Positions 32,488 to 40,099 are shown, counted from the stretch's first letter. The stretch is 64,000 bases of DNA from Micromonospora halophytica (GCF_900090245.1 NZ_FMDN01000011.1:62001-126000); one strand, 5' to 3'. Translations and numbers: made by a program. The notes: generated by a model not told the origin, from the letters alone.

Positions 32488-33273
32488 ATGGCACCGTTGC
32501 ACCCTGACCGTTCCGCCCTCGTCTCGCGGCTGCGTGCCGCCGGCTGCGTCTACGCCGAGGACGAGGCGGACCTGCTCGTCGCCGCCGTCGACTCGTCCGA
32601 CGCGCTGGCCGCGCTGGTCGACCGCCGGGTCGGCGGCGAACCGCTGGAGTACGTCCTCGGCTGGGCCGAGTTCTGCGGGCTGCGGGTCGCCGTCGTGCCC
32701 GGCGTCTTCGTGCCCCGCGCGCGTACCGCCCTGTTGGTGGAGGCCGCCGTGTCGGTCGCCGGGCCGGCGCCCGCGGTGGCTGACCTCTGCTGCGGGTCGG
32801 GCGCGACCACCCTCGCGCTCGCCGCGCGGCTCACCCCGCGCTGGCTGGTCGCCGTCGACCTGGACCCGACCGCGGTGGCCTGCGCCCGTCGCAACCTCGC
32901 CGGCCGTGACGTCCCCGTCCTCCAGGGCGACCTGTACGACCCGTTGCCCCCCGCCTGGCGGGGCCGGCTCGACCTGGTGGTGGCCAACGCCCCGTACGTC
33001 CCGACGGAGGCGGTGGCGCTGATGCCGGCCGAGGCGCGGCTGCACGAGGCTCCGGTGGCGCTCGACGGTGGGGCCGACGGGCTGGCCGTGCTGCGCCGGG
33101 TGGCGGCCGGGGCGGTGGACTGGCTGGCCCCCGGCGGTCACCTGGTGGTCGAGGTGAGTGACGGCCAGGCCGACGCCCTCTGCGTCGTGCTGACCGGGCT
33201 GGGCCTGGCGCCGCGTGTGCTCCGTGAACCGGAGTGGGACGCCACCGCCGTCACCGCCCGCCGGCCCGGCTGA
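32488..33273 (+). CDS. Putative protein N5-glutamine methyltransferase (PrmC-like)
   Basis: A 261-residue SAM-dependent methyltransferase similar to HemK/PrmC, which methylates the GGQ glutamine of release factors. VGGEPLEYVLGWAEFCGLRV and VFVPRARTALLVEAAV resemble the PrmC N-terminal domain junction. ADLCCGSGATTLALAA is SAM motif I, and the catalytic tetrapeptide is NAPY (VVANAPYVPTEA) instead of NPPY. The true prmC of actinobacteria lies near prfA, so this is the known paralogue; its substrate is unknown. Confidence 0.85.
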   Translation: MAPLHPDRSALVSRLRAAGCVYAEDEADLLVAAVDSSDALAALVDRRVGGEPLEYVLGWAEFCGLRVAVVPGVFVPRARTALLVEAAVSVAGPAPAVADLCCGSGATTLALAARLTPRWLVAVDLDPTAVACARRNLAGRDVPVLQGDLYDPLPPAWRGRLDLVVANAPYVPTEAVALMPAEARLHEAPVALDGGADGLAVLRRVAAGAVDWLAPGGHLVVEVSDGQADALCVVLTGLGLAPRVLREPEWDATAVTARRPG

Positions 33274-33351
33274 CCGCCGCCGCCGTCGTGCCCCGGTGGC
33301 GCTGCGGTCGGTTCGGGTCGTTCGGGCGTGGCGGGGGCCGGGCGCGGGAAC

Positions 33352-33357
33352 TAGCCT
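33352..33357 (+). promoter_or_regulatory. -10 box for the ROK gene
   Basis: TAGCCT lies 33 nt before the ATG at 33390, leaving a leader with GGGGAGG as ribosome site. Confidence 0.4.
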
Positions 33358-33389
33358 CGCATCAGGCTCGGGCGGGGAGGCGACCGGAG

Positions 33390-34451
33390 ATGGACAGCGC
33401 GGACGTGCCGGTGGTGGTCGGCATCGACAACGGTGGCACCAGCAACAACGCCACCGTGCTCACCGTCGACGGGCGGTTCCTGGTCGACGGGCTGCTGGAG
33501 ATCCCCAGCGAGGTGGGGGCCGGCCCGGAGGCGGCGATCGAGGCGATGGCCCGCGCGCTGGACGGGGTGCTCGCCCACACCGGCGTACCGCGCGCGTCGG
33601 TGCGGGCGGTGGGGCTGGACACACCGGGGCCGGCCAGCGCCGACGGGGTGATCTCGTCGCGCGGGTCGACGAACTTCGCCCAGCCCGCCTGGCACGGGTT
33701 CGACGTGCGGGGCGCGCTGCAGCGGCGGTTGGGCCTGCCGGTGGTGTACCACAACGACGGCAACGCGGCGGCGCTCTACGCCCACCACGTCCACTTCGGA
33801 GCCGACGCTACGGCCCGTTCCTCGGTGTCGGCGATCGTCGGCACCGGGCTGGGCGGGGGAGTGGTGGTGGACGGCCGGGTGCTCACCGGGGCGGCGGGGA
33901 TGGCCGGCGAGTTCGGGCACGTGCACATTCCGCTGACCGGGCTGCTCGCCCCGGACCAGCCGGTCCCGACCTGCGCCTGCGGGTTCGTCGGGGACGCGGA
34001 GAGCGTCGCCTCGCTGACCGCGATCCGGCGCAACCTGCTGCCGTACTGGCTGACCCGGTATCCGGGGCACCCGCTCGCGGCGGAGCCGGCCGACCGGGCC
34101 GCGAGGCTGCTGCGGGGGTACGCCGAGCGGGGTGACGGCTTGGCCCGGGAGGTCTTCGCCCAGCAGGCGGCCGCGCTCGGCCGGCTCTTCACGATCGCGG
34201 CAAACGTCACCGACCCGCACGCGTACTTCGTGGGCGGTGGCGTGGTGGAGGCGGCGCCGGAGTTCCGGGACTGGTTCCTGGCGACCGTACGCGAGCACAC
34301 GGTGCTCCGCGCGGAGCAGGCCGCGGTCGCGACCTTCGCCCTGGTCCCCGACCGTGACATGGCCGGCGCCCGCGGCGTCGCCATCGCCGCGCTGACCGCC
34401 CTCCGACCCGCCACCCGCACCCCGGCCCCCCTGCCCGTCACGCCGGGTTGA
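33390..34451 (+). CDS. ROK-family sugar kinase/regulator
   Basis: A 353-residue ROK protein. The N-terminal phosphate loop is VGIDNGGTSNNATVL; GLDTPGPASADGVISS, the catalytic Asp in VVYHNDGNAAALYA, and IVGTGLGGGVVVDG follow. GEFGHVHIPLTG and CACGFVGDAES form the zinc site, but the usual third cysteine of CXCGXXGCXE is Asp here. There is no helix-turn-helix, so it is a kinase rather than a repressor of the NagC type. ROK kinases use glucose, fructose, ManNAc or similar sugars; the substrate is not evident. Confidence 0.9.
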   Translation: MDSADVPVVVGIDNGGTSNNATVLTVDGRFLVDGLLEIPSEVGAGPEAAIEAMARALDGVLAHTGVPRASVRAVGLDTPGPASADGVISSRGSTNFAQPAWHGFDVRGALQRRLGLPVVYHNDGNAAALYAHHVHFGADATARSSVSAIVGTGLGGGVVVDGRVLTGAAGMAGEFGHVHIPLTGLLAPDQPVPTCACGFVGDAESVASLTAIRRNLLPYWLTRYPGHPLAAEPADRAARLLRGYAERGDGLAREVFAQQAAALGRLFTIAANVTDPHAYFVGGGVVEAAPEFRDWFLATVREHTVLRAEQAAVATFALVPDRDMAGARGVAIAALTALRPATRTPAPLPVTPG

Positions 34452-34501
34452 CCAGGCGGTTCGCGCCCCGGACCGGGCCTTCCGGGGACGCGAACCCTGG
34501 T
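34451..34501. terminator. Long hairpin between ROK and DUF397 genes
   Basis: Arms ACCAGG..GGTTCGCG.CCCCGG and CCGGGG.CGCGAACC.TGGT pair with small bulges around a 10-nt loop, between converging genes. Confidence 0.65.
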
Positions 34502-34526
34502 CGACCCGGTGGTCGCGCCGGGTGGG

Positions 34527-34727
34527 TCAGCGGCGGGGCGGGGCGGCGGCGAAGGCGGCCCAGGCGGCCGGGGGGAAGAGCAGGACCGGGCCGGCGGGGT
34601 CCTTGGAGTCGCGGACGGCCACCACGTCCGGCACGGCGGCCAGCTCGACGCAGGCCCCCTCGTCGCCGCTGTGGCTGCTCTTGCGCCACGCGGCCGTGGC
34701 CAGTGTCGCGCTGATCGTCGGTGTCAT
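34527..34727 (-). CDS. DUF397 domain protein
   Basis: A 66-residue protein with the DUF397 core WRKSSHSGDEGACVELAA, VVAVRDSKDPAGPVLLF and a terminal WAAFAAA. It starts 3 nt after the stop of the HTH-DUF5753 gene. Such pairs are abundant in Streptomyces and relatives (for example the BldB and WhiJ families), where the small protein is thought to act together with the DNA-binding partner in development or as an antagonist. Confidence 0.92.
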   Translation of the reverse strand: MTPTISATLATAAWRKSSHSGDEGACVELAAVPDVVAVRDSKDPAGPVLLFPPAAWAAFAAAPPRR

Positions 34728-34730
34728 CTT

Positions 34731-35576
34731 CTACCGTCCCTTCAACAGTTGCACGAGCTGGTCGCGGCTGTCCGCCGGGCTGAGCGCGACGGTCCGCAGG
34801 TGTTCCATGATCTTGGTGCAGGTACGCAGGTCACCCGGGCGGTCGAGGACCATCTGACCGGCGACCGTCTCCACCGACGCGATGAGTGGGTCCTCCGGGT
34901 CGGCGAACTCCAGGATGTGCAGCGAGCCGCGGGTGCCCCGGTGGTAACCCGCCGCCAGGGGGATGACCTGGACGGTCACGTTCGGCAGCTCGCCCATCTT
35001 GAGCAGGTGTCGCAGCTGCCCCTGCATCACCTCGCGGTCGCCGACCGGGCGCAGCAGCGCGCCTTCGTCGATGATCGCGTCGAAGATGGGCGGGTCGTCG
35101 GCGGTGATCCGCTGCTGCCGGTCCAGCCGTAGCTGCACCCGCTGCTCGACATGGTCGTCGCTGAGGGTGTGCGGCCCGCCGCGCATCACGCCCCGGACGT
35201 AGTCCGCGGTCTGGAGCAGCCCCGGCACCACCGAGGGTTCGAAGTTGGCGATTCCGGTCGCCTCCGCCTCCAGCGCGATGAAGTCGATGGTGCGCTTGTC
35301 CAGCAGGTGCGAGTACGGCACCCACCAGCCGGGTTTCCGGGTGTCCTTGGCGAGCTGCACCGCCGCGGCGATCTCGTCCGGCCCGACGCCGTAGACGCTG
35401 AGCAGCGCCCGCACGGTGGCGGGGCTGACCAGCGTCTGCGCGTTCTCGTAGCGGGAGAGCGTGCTGCGGGTGCTGTTGATCTCGTCGGCGGCGGCCTCCA
35501 GCGTGAGGCCGGCCGCCTCCCGGTGGGTGCGCAGGGCGATGCCCAGCCGTCGCGCCCGGGCGGTCTTGGGAGCCAT
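34731..35576 (-). CDS. XRE-type regulator with DUF5753 (WhiJ-like)
   Basis: A 281-residue DNA-binding protein. Residues 1-70 are a helix-turn-helix of the XRE type (LRTHREAAGLTLEAAADEI, TRSTLSRYENAQT). Residues 90-280 are DUF5753, seen in FIALEAEATGIANFEPSVVPGLLQTADY, DRQQRITADDPPIFDAIIDEGALLR and GTRGSLHILEFADPEDPLIASVE. This is the WhiJ-type architecture. It is followed by its DUF397 partner. The ATG at 35576 has no good ribosome site. The actual targets are unknown. Confidence 0.92.
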   Translation of the reverse strand: MAPKTARARRLGIALRTHREAAGLTLEAAADEINSTRSTLSRYENAQTLVSPATVRALLSVYGVGPDEIAAAVQLAKDTRKPGWWVPYSHLLDKRTIDFIALEAEATGIANFEPSVVPGLLQTADYVRGVMRGGPHTLSDDHVEQRVQLRLDRQQRITADDPPIFDAIIDEGALLRPVGDREVMQGQLRHLLKMGELPNVTVQVIPLAAGYHRGTRGSLHILEFADPEDPLIASVETVAGQMVLDRPGDLRTCTKIMEHLRTVALSPADSRDQLVQLLKGR

Positions 35577-35816
35577 ACGTTGATGGTGGCATATGTCTTC
35601 GGGAAAGCGCGCATGAGAGAACGTCGATGAGAGTTGCATTCACGCCTGCACACCTGTCAATCTGTGACGGCGTCCTCACCAACGGTTGTCGTGGCGACGG
35701 CGATGGTGAGCGACCGGAGGGGATGGGGCGCGTGGTGATCGGGTTTACTCCCCCGTTCCCGATCGCCACGTGCCACACCCCGGGGCGCCACCATCCACCG
35801 TGGAGGGAGACGTCGG

Positions 35817-35852
35817 ATGAGGTCGAGCGGATGTCCCGGCGAGCGGCGATGA
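35817..35852 (+). CDS. Micro-ORF, 11 aa, coupled by ATGA
   Basis: The best ribosome site in the 35.6-36.1 kb region (GGAGGGAGA, 6 nt spacing) precedes an ATG that opens only 11 codons, MRSSGCPGERR. Its TGA overlaps an ATG at 35849 in the frame of the next small gene. It may be a translational-coupling leader. Confidence 0.35.
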   Translation: MRSSGCPGERR

Positions 35853-36076
35853 CGCGGTTCCTCGTGGTGCTCACCGACGTCCGTCCGGCGGAGGGGGAGG
35901 TCCGCGACGAGCGCACCTGCCCGGAGCGGCGTCGCCAGGTGCTCGGCGCCGGTAGTCGGGCGGCAGCCGACCGGATCGCCGGCGCGTTCATGGCCCTGGG
36001 GATGGTGCGCGCCGGCCGGCAACGGGTGAAGGTGATCGCAGTCGGCCGTGGCCGACCCACCAGCCCGGACAGGTGA
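35831..36076 (+). CDS. Hypothetical protein, 81 aa
   Basis: A small basic protein MSRRAAMTRFLVVLTDVRPAE... with QRVKVIAVGRGRP near the end. About 88% of third positions are G or C, which favours real coding over the opposite strand. The start is uncertain: ATG 35831 is given, but ATG 35849 is joined by ATGA to the micro-ORF at 35817-35852. I recognise no family. It is divergent from the HTH-DUF5753 gene, with about 250 bp between them; that gap (35577-35830) shows no other feature that I can support. Confidence 0.45.
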   Translation: MSRRAAMTRFLVVLTDVRPAEGEVRDERTCPERRRQVLGAGSRAAADRIAGAFMALGMVRAGRQRVKVIAVGRGRPTSPDR

Positions 36077-36163
36077 GTCACGCACCGTGTCGGTGCGGGT
36101 GACCGTTTGCGAGGGAGACTCAGCTCCTCCCGGGTATCACCATCGGCCCGCCGCCACCCACAG

Positions 36164-36169
36164 TAGGGT
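36164..36169 (+). promoter_or_regulatory. Leaderless -10 box before the ddl micro-ORF
   Basis: TAGGGT ends 8 nt before the GTG of the 14-codon micro-ORF at 36177, so the ddl transcript probably begins with that micro-ORF. Confidence 0.5.
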
Positions 36170-36176
36170 CAACCGG

Positions 36177-36221
36177 GTGAGTGCGCCGCAGGCGGCTCCG
36201 CAGTCGCGTACCGAGAGGTGA
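36177..36221 (+). repeat. MIRU-like micro-ORF upstream of ddl
   Basis: A 14-codon frame [14 protein letters not shown], apparently leaderless, shares AAPQSRTE and the DNA CCGCAGTCGCG with the tandem element at 31095-31217. Its stop codon lies within GAGAGGTGA, which is the ribosome site of ddl, whose GTG follows 4 nt later. Confidence 0.6.
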
Positions 36222-36225
36222 CCCA

Positions 36226-37326
36226 GTGACCACCCCAGGCAAGACCCGCGTGGCGATCGTCTTCGGCGGACGCAGCCCCGAGCACGGCATCTCCTGCGTC
36301 AGTGCCGGCAGCGTCCTCGCCGCGCTGGACCCGGACGAGTTCGAGGTGGTGCCGGTGGGCATCACCCGCCAGGGGCAGTGGGTGCTGGCCAGCGGTGACC
36401 CGAGCCAGCTCGCCATCGCCGACCGGAAGCTGCCGGAGATCACCGCCGGCTCCGGCGCCGAGCTGGTCCTGCGTGCCGACCCGACCGCCGGCGGCCTGAT
36501 GGTGCTCGACCCGGCCGAGGGCCCGCGCGCGCTGGCCGACGTCGACGTGGTCTTCCCGGTGCTGCACGGCGCGTACGGCGAGGACGGCACCATTCAGGGC
36601 ATGCTGGAGATGGCCGACATCCCGTACGTCGGGGCGAACGTCTTCGCCTCCGCCGCCGCGATGGACAAGGAGTTCACCAAGAAGCTCTGCGCCGTCGAGG
36701 GCATCCCGGTCGGGCCGTACGCGGTGCTGCGCAACGGCATGACGCTCAGCGAGGAGGACAGGGAGCGACTCGGCCTGCCGGTCTTCGTCAAGCCGTCCCG
36801 GGCCGGCTCGTCCTTCGGCATCACCAAGGTCGACGACTGGGCCCAGCTCGACGCGGCGGTCGCAGCAGCCCGGGAGATCGACACCAAGGTGCTGGTGGAG
36901 GGCGCGATCGTCGGCCGGGAGATCGAGTGCGGCGTGCTGGAGGGTGAGGCCGGCGGCGCCCCCGAGGCGTCCGTGCTGGCCGAGGTCCGGGTCGTCGCCG
37001 GCCACGACTGGTACGACTTCGAGGCCAAGTACATCGACGACTCCTGCGAGTACGACATCCCCGCCACCCTGCCCGAGCAGGTCACCCGCCGGGTGCAGGA
37101 GTACGCCACCCGGGCCTTCACCGCGCTGGACTGCTCGGGGCTGGCCCGGGTCGACTTCTTCGTCACACCCGAGCTGGACGTCTACCTCAACGAGATCAAC
37201 ACGATGCCGGGCTTCACCCCGACCTCGATGTTCCCCCGGATGTGGGCGGCCTCCGGCCTGGAGTACCCGAAGCTGGTCAATCGCCTGATCCGCACCGCCC
37301 TGCACCGCGACACCGGCCCCCGCTGA
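36226..37326 (+). CDS. ddl: D-alanine--D-alanine ligase
   Basis: Ddl joins two D-alanines for peptidoglycan and is a 366-residue ATP-grasp enzyme. [16 protein letters not shown] starts the N-terminal domain; [57 protein letters not shown] and [19 protein letters not shown] follow. The metal-binding end is [32 protein letters not shown]. The GTG at 36226 follows GAGAGGTGA of the repeat element. It lies next to DUF3515 and thiL as in Streptomyces. Confidence 0.96.
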   Translation: MTTPGKTRVAIVFGGRSPEHGISCVSAGSVLAALDPDEFEVVPVGITRQGQWVLASGDPSQLAIADRKLPEITAGSGAELVLRADPTAGGLMVLDPAEGPRALADVDVVFPVLHGAYGEDGTIQGMLEMADIPYVGANVFASAAAMDKEFTKKLCAVEGIPVGPYAVLRNGMTLSEEDRERLGLPVFVKPSRAGSSFGITKVDDWAQLDAAVAAAREIDTKVLVEGAIVGREIECGVLEGEAGGAPEASVLAEVRVVAGHDWYDFEAKYIDDSCEYDIPATLPEQVTRRVQEYATRAFTALDCSGLARVDFFVTPELDVYLNEINTMPGFTPTSMFPRMWAASGLEYPKLVNRLIRTALHRDTGPR

Positions 37327-37331
37327 CCCAC

Positions 37332-37397
37332 CCCGCCCCACCACCCGCCCCCGCCCCGCCCCGCCCCGCCCCGCCCCGCCCCACCCCGCGCCCCGCG
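37332..37397. repeat. (CCCCG)n low-complexity tract
   Basis: A pyrimidine/G-only stretch with at least six consecutive CCCCG pentamers (about 37352-37381) and imperfect flanking units, directly after ddl. It can vary by slippage and the G-rich strand may form quadruplexes. Confidence 0.7.
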
Positions 37398-37410
37398 TTC
37401 AAGATCTGCA

Positions 37411-37468
37411 CAATTTCCCGAAAAGAGTGGTCATTCCGAGCTGGATGGCCACTCTTTCCGGGAAATTG
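37411..37468. repeat. Long palindromic hairpin between ddl and DUF3515
   Basis: A 24-bp stem (37411-37434 with 37445-37468) with one mismatch, one G-U pair and a 10-nt loop; arms begin CAATTTCCCG and end CGGGAAATTG. It is much more AT-rich than the surroundings. It may terminate both converging genes and may be a dispersed palindrome; compare 49792-49861, which has a related GATCTTGCA/GATCTGCA edge. Confidence 0.7.
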
Positions 37469-37592
37469 CGGGCACCACAGACCGACGCGTGGCCGGGCCG
37501 GCAGACGAGCGCGCCCCCGCGGCGGCGTGCTGCGGGGGCGGGGTGACTCGCGCTGGTGCGCTGGTGCTCGTCGGCTACCGGGCCGGAGAGAG

Positions 37593-38216
37593 TCAGGCTC
37601 GGCAGCCGGCCGGGGCCGCGCCGTCCGACGGCACCGAGGCGACGATCGTGTCGGAGATCGGGGTGACCCACTGCAACGGCTGCTCGTACGACAACGGCAC
37701 GGTGACCGTCACGGCGGTCTCCCGGTCGACGGTGGTGAGCACCGTGGCGTCGGACTTCTGCTCCGCGTACCAGCAGACCTTGTTGACCGTCCAGACGTCG
37801 GCGGTCGCGTCCACGGTCGGCTCGGCGCCGCCGCAGGTCACGGTCAGCGCCGGGTCGCCGTAGGCGGCGTTCTGCTCCGGCCCGGCGGTGACCGGCCGCT
37901 GCCTCAGCTCGCGCACGGAGTCGGGCAGCTGCGACACCAGCGCCCGGCAGACGACGGCCGGGCGGGCGTCGAGCGCCGGGGCGGCCATCTCGACCGGGGT
38001 CGTGGCCTGCGCCCGCGCGGTCGTCGCGGTCGGGCTGGGCGCGGCGGCCGGGGTGTCCGGCGCCAGCCTGGCGAACGTGATCCCGGCGACCACCACGGTC
38101 ACCGGCACCGCGACCAGGGTGGCGATCAGCGCGGCCTTACGGGTCGCCGGATCCTTGGCTCGGCCGGCGCCCTTCGTGGGCCGCTGGTCGACCTCGGGAG
38201 CGGAGGTGGAAGTCAT
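37593..38216 (-). CDS. DUF3515 family membrane/exported protein
   Basis: A 207-residue protein with a short cytoplasmic start, one membrane segment (ALIATLVAVPVTVVVAGITFA, about residues 30-50) and an exported domain. Features of that domain are RPAVVCRALVSQLPDSVRELRQRPV, DPALTVTCGGAEP and VCWYAEQ, whose cysteines probably form disulfides. This is DUF3515, found next to ddl across actinobacteria; function unknown, an envelope role is inferred from the neighbourhood. ATG 38216 is chosen; GTG 38225 directly abuts the stop of the upstream Lrp-like gene. Confidence 0.85.
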   Translation of the reverse strand: MTSTSAPEVDQRPTKGAGRAKDPATRKAALIATLVAVPVTVVVAGITFARLAPDTPAAAPSPTATTARAQATTPVEMAAPALDARPAVVCRALVSQLPDSVRELRQRPVTAGPEQNAAYGDPALTVTCGGAEPTVDATADVWTVNKVCWYAEQKSDATVLTTVDRETAVTVTVPLSYEQPLQWVTPISDTIVASVPSDGAAPAGCRA

Positions 38217-38225
38217 CTCGTCCAC

Positions 38226-38459
38226 TTACAGGCGCACCACCGAACACGTGAGGGTGCGGGTGATGCCGGGCACCATCTGCACCTTGCTGACGATCAGTTT
38301 GCCGAGCTCGTCGACGGTGTTCGCCTCGGTGAGCACCACCACGTCGTACGGCCCGGTGACGGCGTCGACCCGGACCACGCCGGCAAGGTCCGCGATCAGA
38401 CCGGCCACGTCACGCGCCCGGCCGACCTCCGTCTGGATGAGGATGTACGCCTGTACCAC
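38226..38459 (-). CDS. Stand-alone Lrp/AsnC RAM-domain protein
   Basis: A 77-residue protein that is only the ligand-binding RAM domain of Lrp/AsnC regulators (VQAYILIQTEVGRARDVAGLI, VTGPYDVVVLTEANTVDELGKLI, ITRTLTCSVV), with no DNA-binding helix-turn-helix. Such stand-alone RAM proteins bind amino acids and form rings; this one is conserved between DUF3515 and thiL. The GTG follows GGAGG by 7 nt. It is co-transcribed with DUF3515. Confidence 0.92.
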   Translation of the reverse strand: MVQAYILIQTEVGRARDVAGLIADLAGVVRVDAVTGPYDVVVLTEANTVDELGKLIVSKVQMVPGITRTLTCSVVRL

Positions 38460-38555
38460 GACTCGACCTCCGTCCGTCGCCGCCCGTGGGCGGCCCGAAG
38501 GGTGAAACTACCTTACGGAGCAGGCGTGATCCCTATCGGTGGCCGCCTGGACGCG

Positions 38556-38626
38556 GTGAGCGAGCGCACGTGGTGGCGGGACGGCAGGGTCGGGGCATGA
38601 GTGAGCGCGACGAGGGGACGGGATGA
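38556..38626 (+). repeat. Chain of two ATGA-linked micro-ORFs before thiL
   Basis: GTG 38556 opens MSERTWWRDGRVGA, whose TGA (38598-38600) overlaps ATG 38597 of a second frame MSERDEGTG, whose TGA (38624-38626) overlaps the thiL ATG at 38623. The second is nearly the same as the plsC-gpsA micro-ORF. The pattern MSER plus four-base overlaps is MIRU-like; GAGGGGAC gives a weak thiL ribosome site. Confidence 0.65.
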
Positions 38627-39561
38627 CAGTCGCGGGTGTGGGCGAGTTCGGACTGATCGACCGGGTGACGGCCCGCCTGACGCACGGCGGGAGCTGCCTG
38701 CTCGGTCCGGGCGACGACGGGGCGGTGGTCGCGGCGCCGGACCGGCGGGTGGTGGCCTCGACCGACGTGCTGGTCGAGGGGAGGCACTTCCGCCGGGACT
38801 GGTCCGGCGCGGCCGACGTCGGGCACCGGGCGGCGGCGGCGAACCTGGCCGACATCGCCGCGATGGGGGCCACCCCCACCGCGCTGCTGGTGGCCCTCTG
38901 CCTGCCGGCGGACCTGGACACCGCCTGGGCCGAAGGGCTGGCCGACGGGCTCGGCGCGGAGGCGGCCACGGTGGGGGCGAGCGTGGTCGGTGGGGACATG
39001 TCCGCCAGCCCCACCCTGACCATCGCCGTCACCGCGCTGGGGGACCTCGGCGGGCGCGCCCCGGTGGTCCGCTCCGGCGCCCGGCCGGGGGACGTGGTCG
39101 CGCTGGCCGGGCGGACCGGCTGGGCGGCTGCGGGGCTGACCGTGCTCTCGCGGGGGTTCCGCACGCCCCGGCTGCTGGTCGAGGCGTACCGGCGGCCGGA
39201 GGTGCCGTACGCGGCCGGGCCGCACGCCGCCCGGCTCGGCGCCACCGCCATGATCGACATCTCGGACGGGCTGCTGGCCGATCTCGGTCATGTGGCGAAG
39301 GCCAGCGGGGTCGGTGTCGACGTGCACCGGGACGCCTTCGAGGTGCCCCGGCAGATGCGCGACGCCGCGCAGGCGCTCGGCGTCGACCCGTACTCGTGGA
39401 TCCTCGCCGGTGGCGACGACCACGCGCTGGCGGCGACGTTCCCCCGGTCGGCGGCCCTGCCCGCGGAGTGGCGGCCGATCGGCCGGGTGGTCGAGGGCGA
39501 GGGGGTGACGGTCGACGGGGCCGCGTACGACGGCCCGGCCGGCTGGGACCACTTCCGGTAA
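38623..39561 (+). CDS. thiL: Thiamine-monophosphate kinase
   Basis: ThiL phosphorylates thiamine phosphate to thiamine diphosphate. The 312-residue PurM-like protein shows LLGPGDDGAVVAAPDRRVVAS, DVGHRAAAANLADIAAMGATP, VVGGDMSASPTLTIAVTALG, MIDISDGLLADLGHVAKASG and GGDDHALAATFP. Metal- and ATP-binding aspartates (GDD, GGDM) are in place. Its start is coupled by ATGA to the micro-ORF chain. It is conserved next to the Lrp-like gene in actinobacteria. Confidence 0.95.
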   Translation: MTVAGVGEFGLIDRVTARLTHGGSCLLGPGDDGAVVAAPDRRVVASTDVLVEGRHFRRDWSGAADVGHRAAAANLADIAAMGATPTALLVALCLPADLDTAWAEGLADGLGAEAATVGASVVGGDMSASPTLTIAVTALGDLGGRAPVVRSGARPGDVVALAGRTGWAAAGLTVLSRGFRTPRLLVEAYRRPEVPYAAGPHAARLGATAMIDISDGLLADLGHVAKASGVGVDVHRDAFEVPRQMRDAAQALGVDPYSWILAGGDDHALAATFPRSAALPAEWRPIGRVVEGEGVTVDGAAYDGPAGWDHFR

Positions 39562-39577
39562 CGGCCCGTCCCGGTCG

Positions 39578-39583
39578 TACCCT
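39578..39583 (+). promoter_or_regulatory. Leaderless -10 box for the GNAT gene
   Basis: TACCCT ends 7 nt before the GTG at 39590. Confidence 0.55.
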
Positions 39584-39589
39584 TTACCG

Positions 39590-40051
39590 GTGAGTGAGAT
39601 CGAGATCCACGCGTCGGCCTTCGACTCGCCGGTGGCGCAGGCGCTGATCCGCGCGGCCCTGGCCGACCTCGGCCGGCGGTACGGCGGCAGCGGCGACGAG
39701 ACCCCGGTCGACGCCGCCGAGTTCGTCCCGCCGCACGGCGCGTTCCTCGTCGCCCACCTGGACGGCGAGCCGGTCGGGTGCGGTGGCTGGCGCAGCCACG
39801 ACGACGACACGGCCGAGCTGAAGCGGATGTTCACCGCCCCGGCGGCCCGGGGGCGGGGTGTGGCCCGCGCGGTGCTGGCCGCGGTCGAGCGGTCCGCCCG
39901 GGACCACGGCCGCAAGCGGATCATCCTGGAGTGCGGCGATCGGCAGCCCGAGGCGATCGCCATGTACACCTCGGCCGGGTACGAGTCGATCCCCAACTTC
40001 GGCTTCTACGCCGACGAGCCGGGCTGTCTCTCCTTCGGCCGGGTCCTCTGA
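39590..40051 (+). CDS. GNAT-family N-acetyltransferase
   Basis: A 153-residue acetyl-CoA-dependent acetyltransferase. GAFLVAHLDGEPVGCGGWR, AELKRMFTAPAARGRGVARAVL (the acetyl-CoA pyrophosphate loop R-G-x-G-V-A) and EAIAMYTSAGYESIPNFGFYADEP are typical motifs A and B. The substrate is unknown. Its promoter box and start indicate a leaderless message independent of thiL. Confidence 0.9.
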   Translation: MSEIEIHASAFDSPVAQALIRAALADLGRRYGGSGDETPVDAAEFVPPHGAFLVAHLDGEPVGCGGWRSHDDDTAELKRMFTAPAARGRGVARAVLAAVERSARDHGRKRIILECGDRQPEAIAMYTSAGYESIPNFGFYADEPGCLSFGRVL

Positions 40052-40099
40052 CCGTCCGCCGGCGGAGCCCGGCTCGACCGTCACGGCGGCGGGAGCGGC

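Noticed and set aside
35577-35639. Longer start for the HTH-DUF5753 protein (adding about 21 residues)
   Set aside because: The extension has no family similarity and the MAPKTARARR start fits the usual N-terminus.
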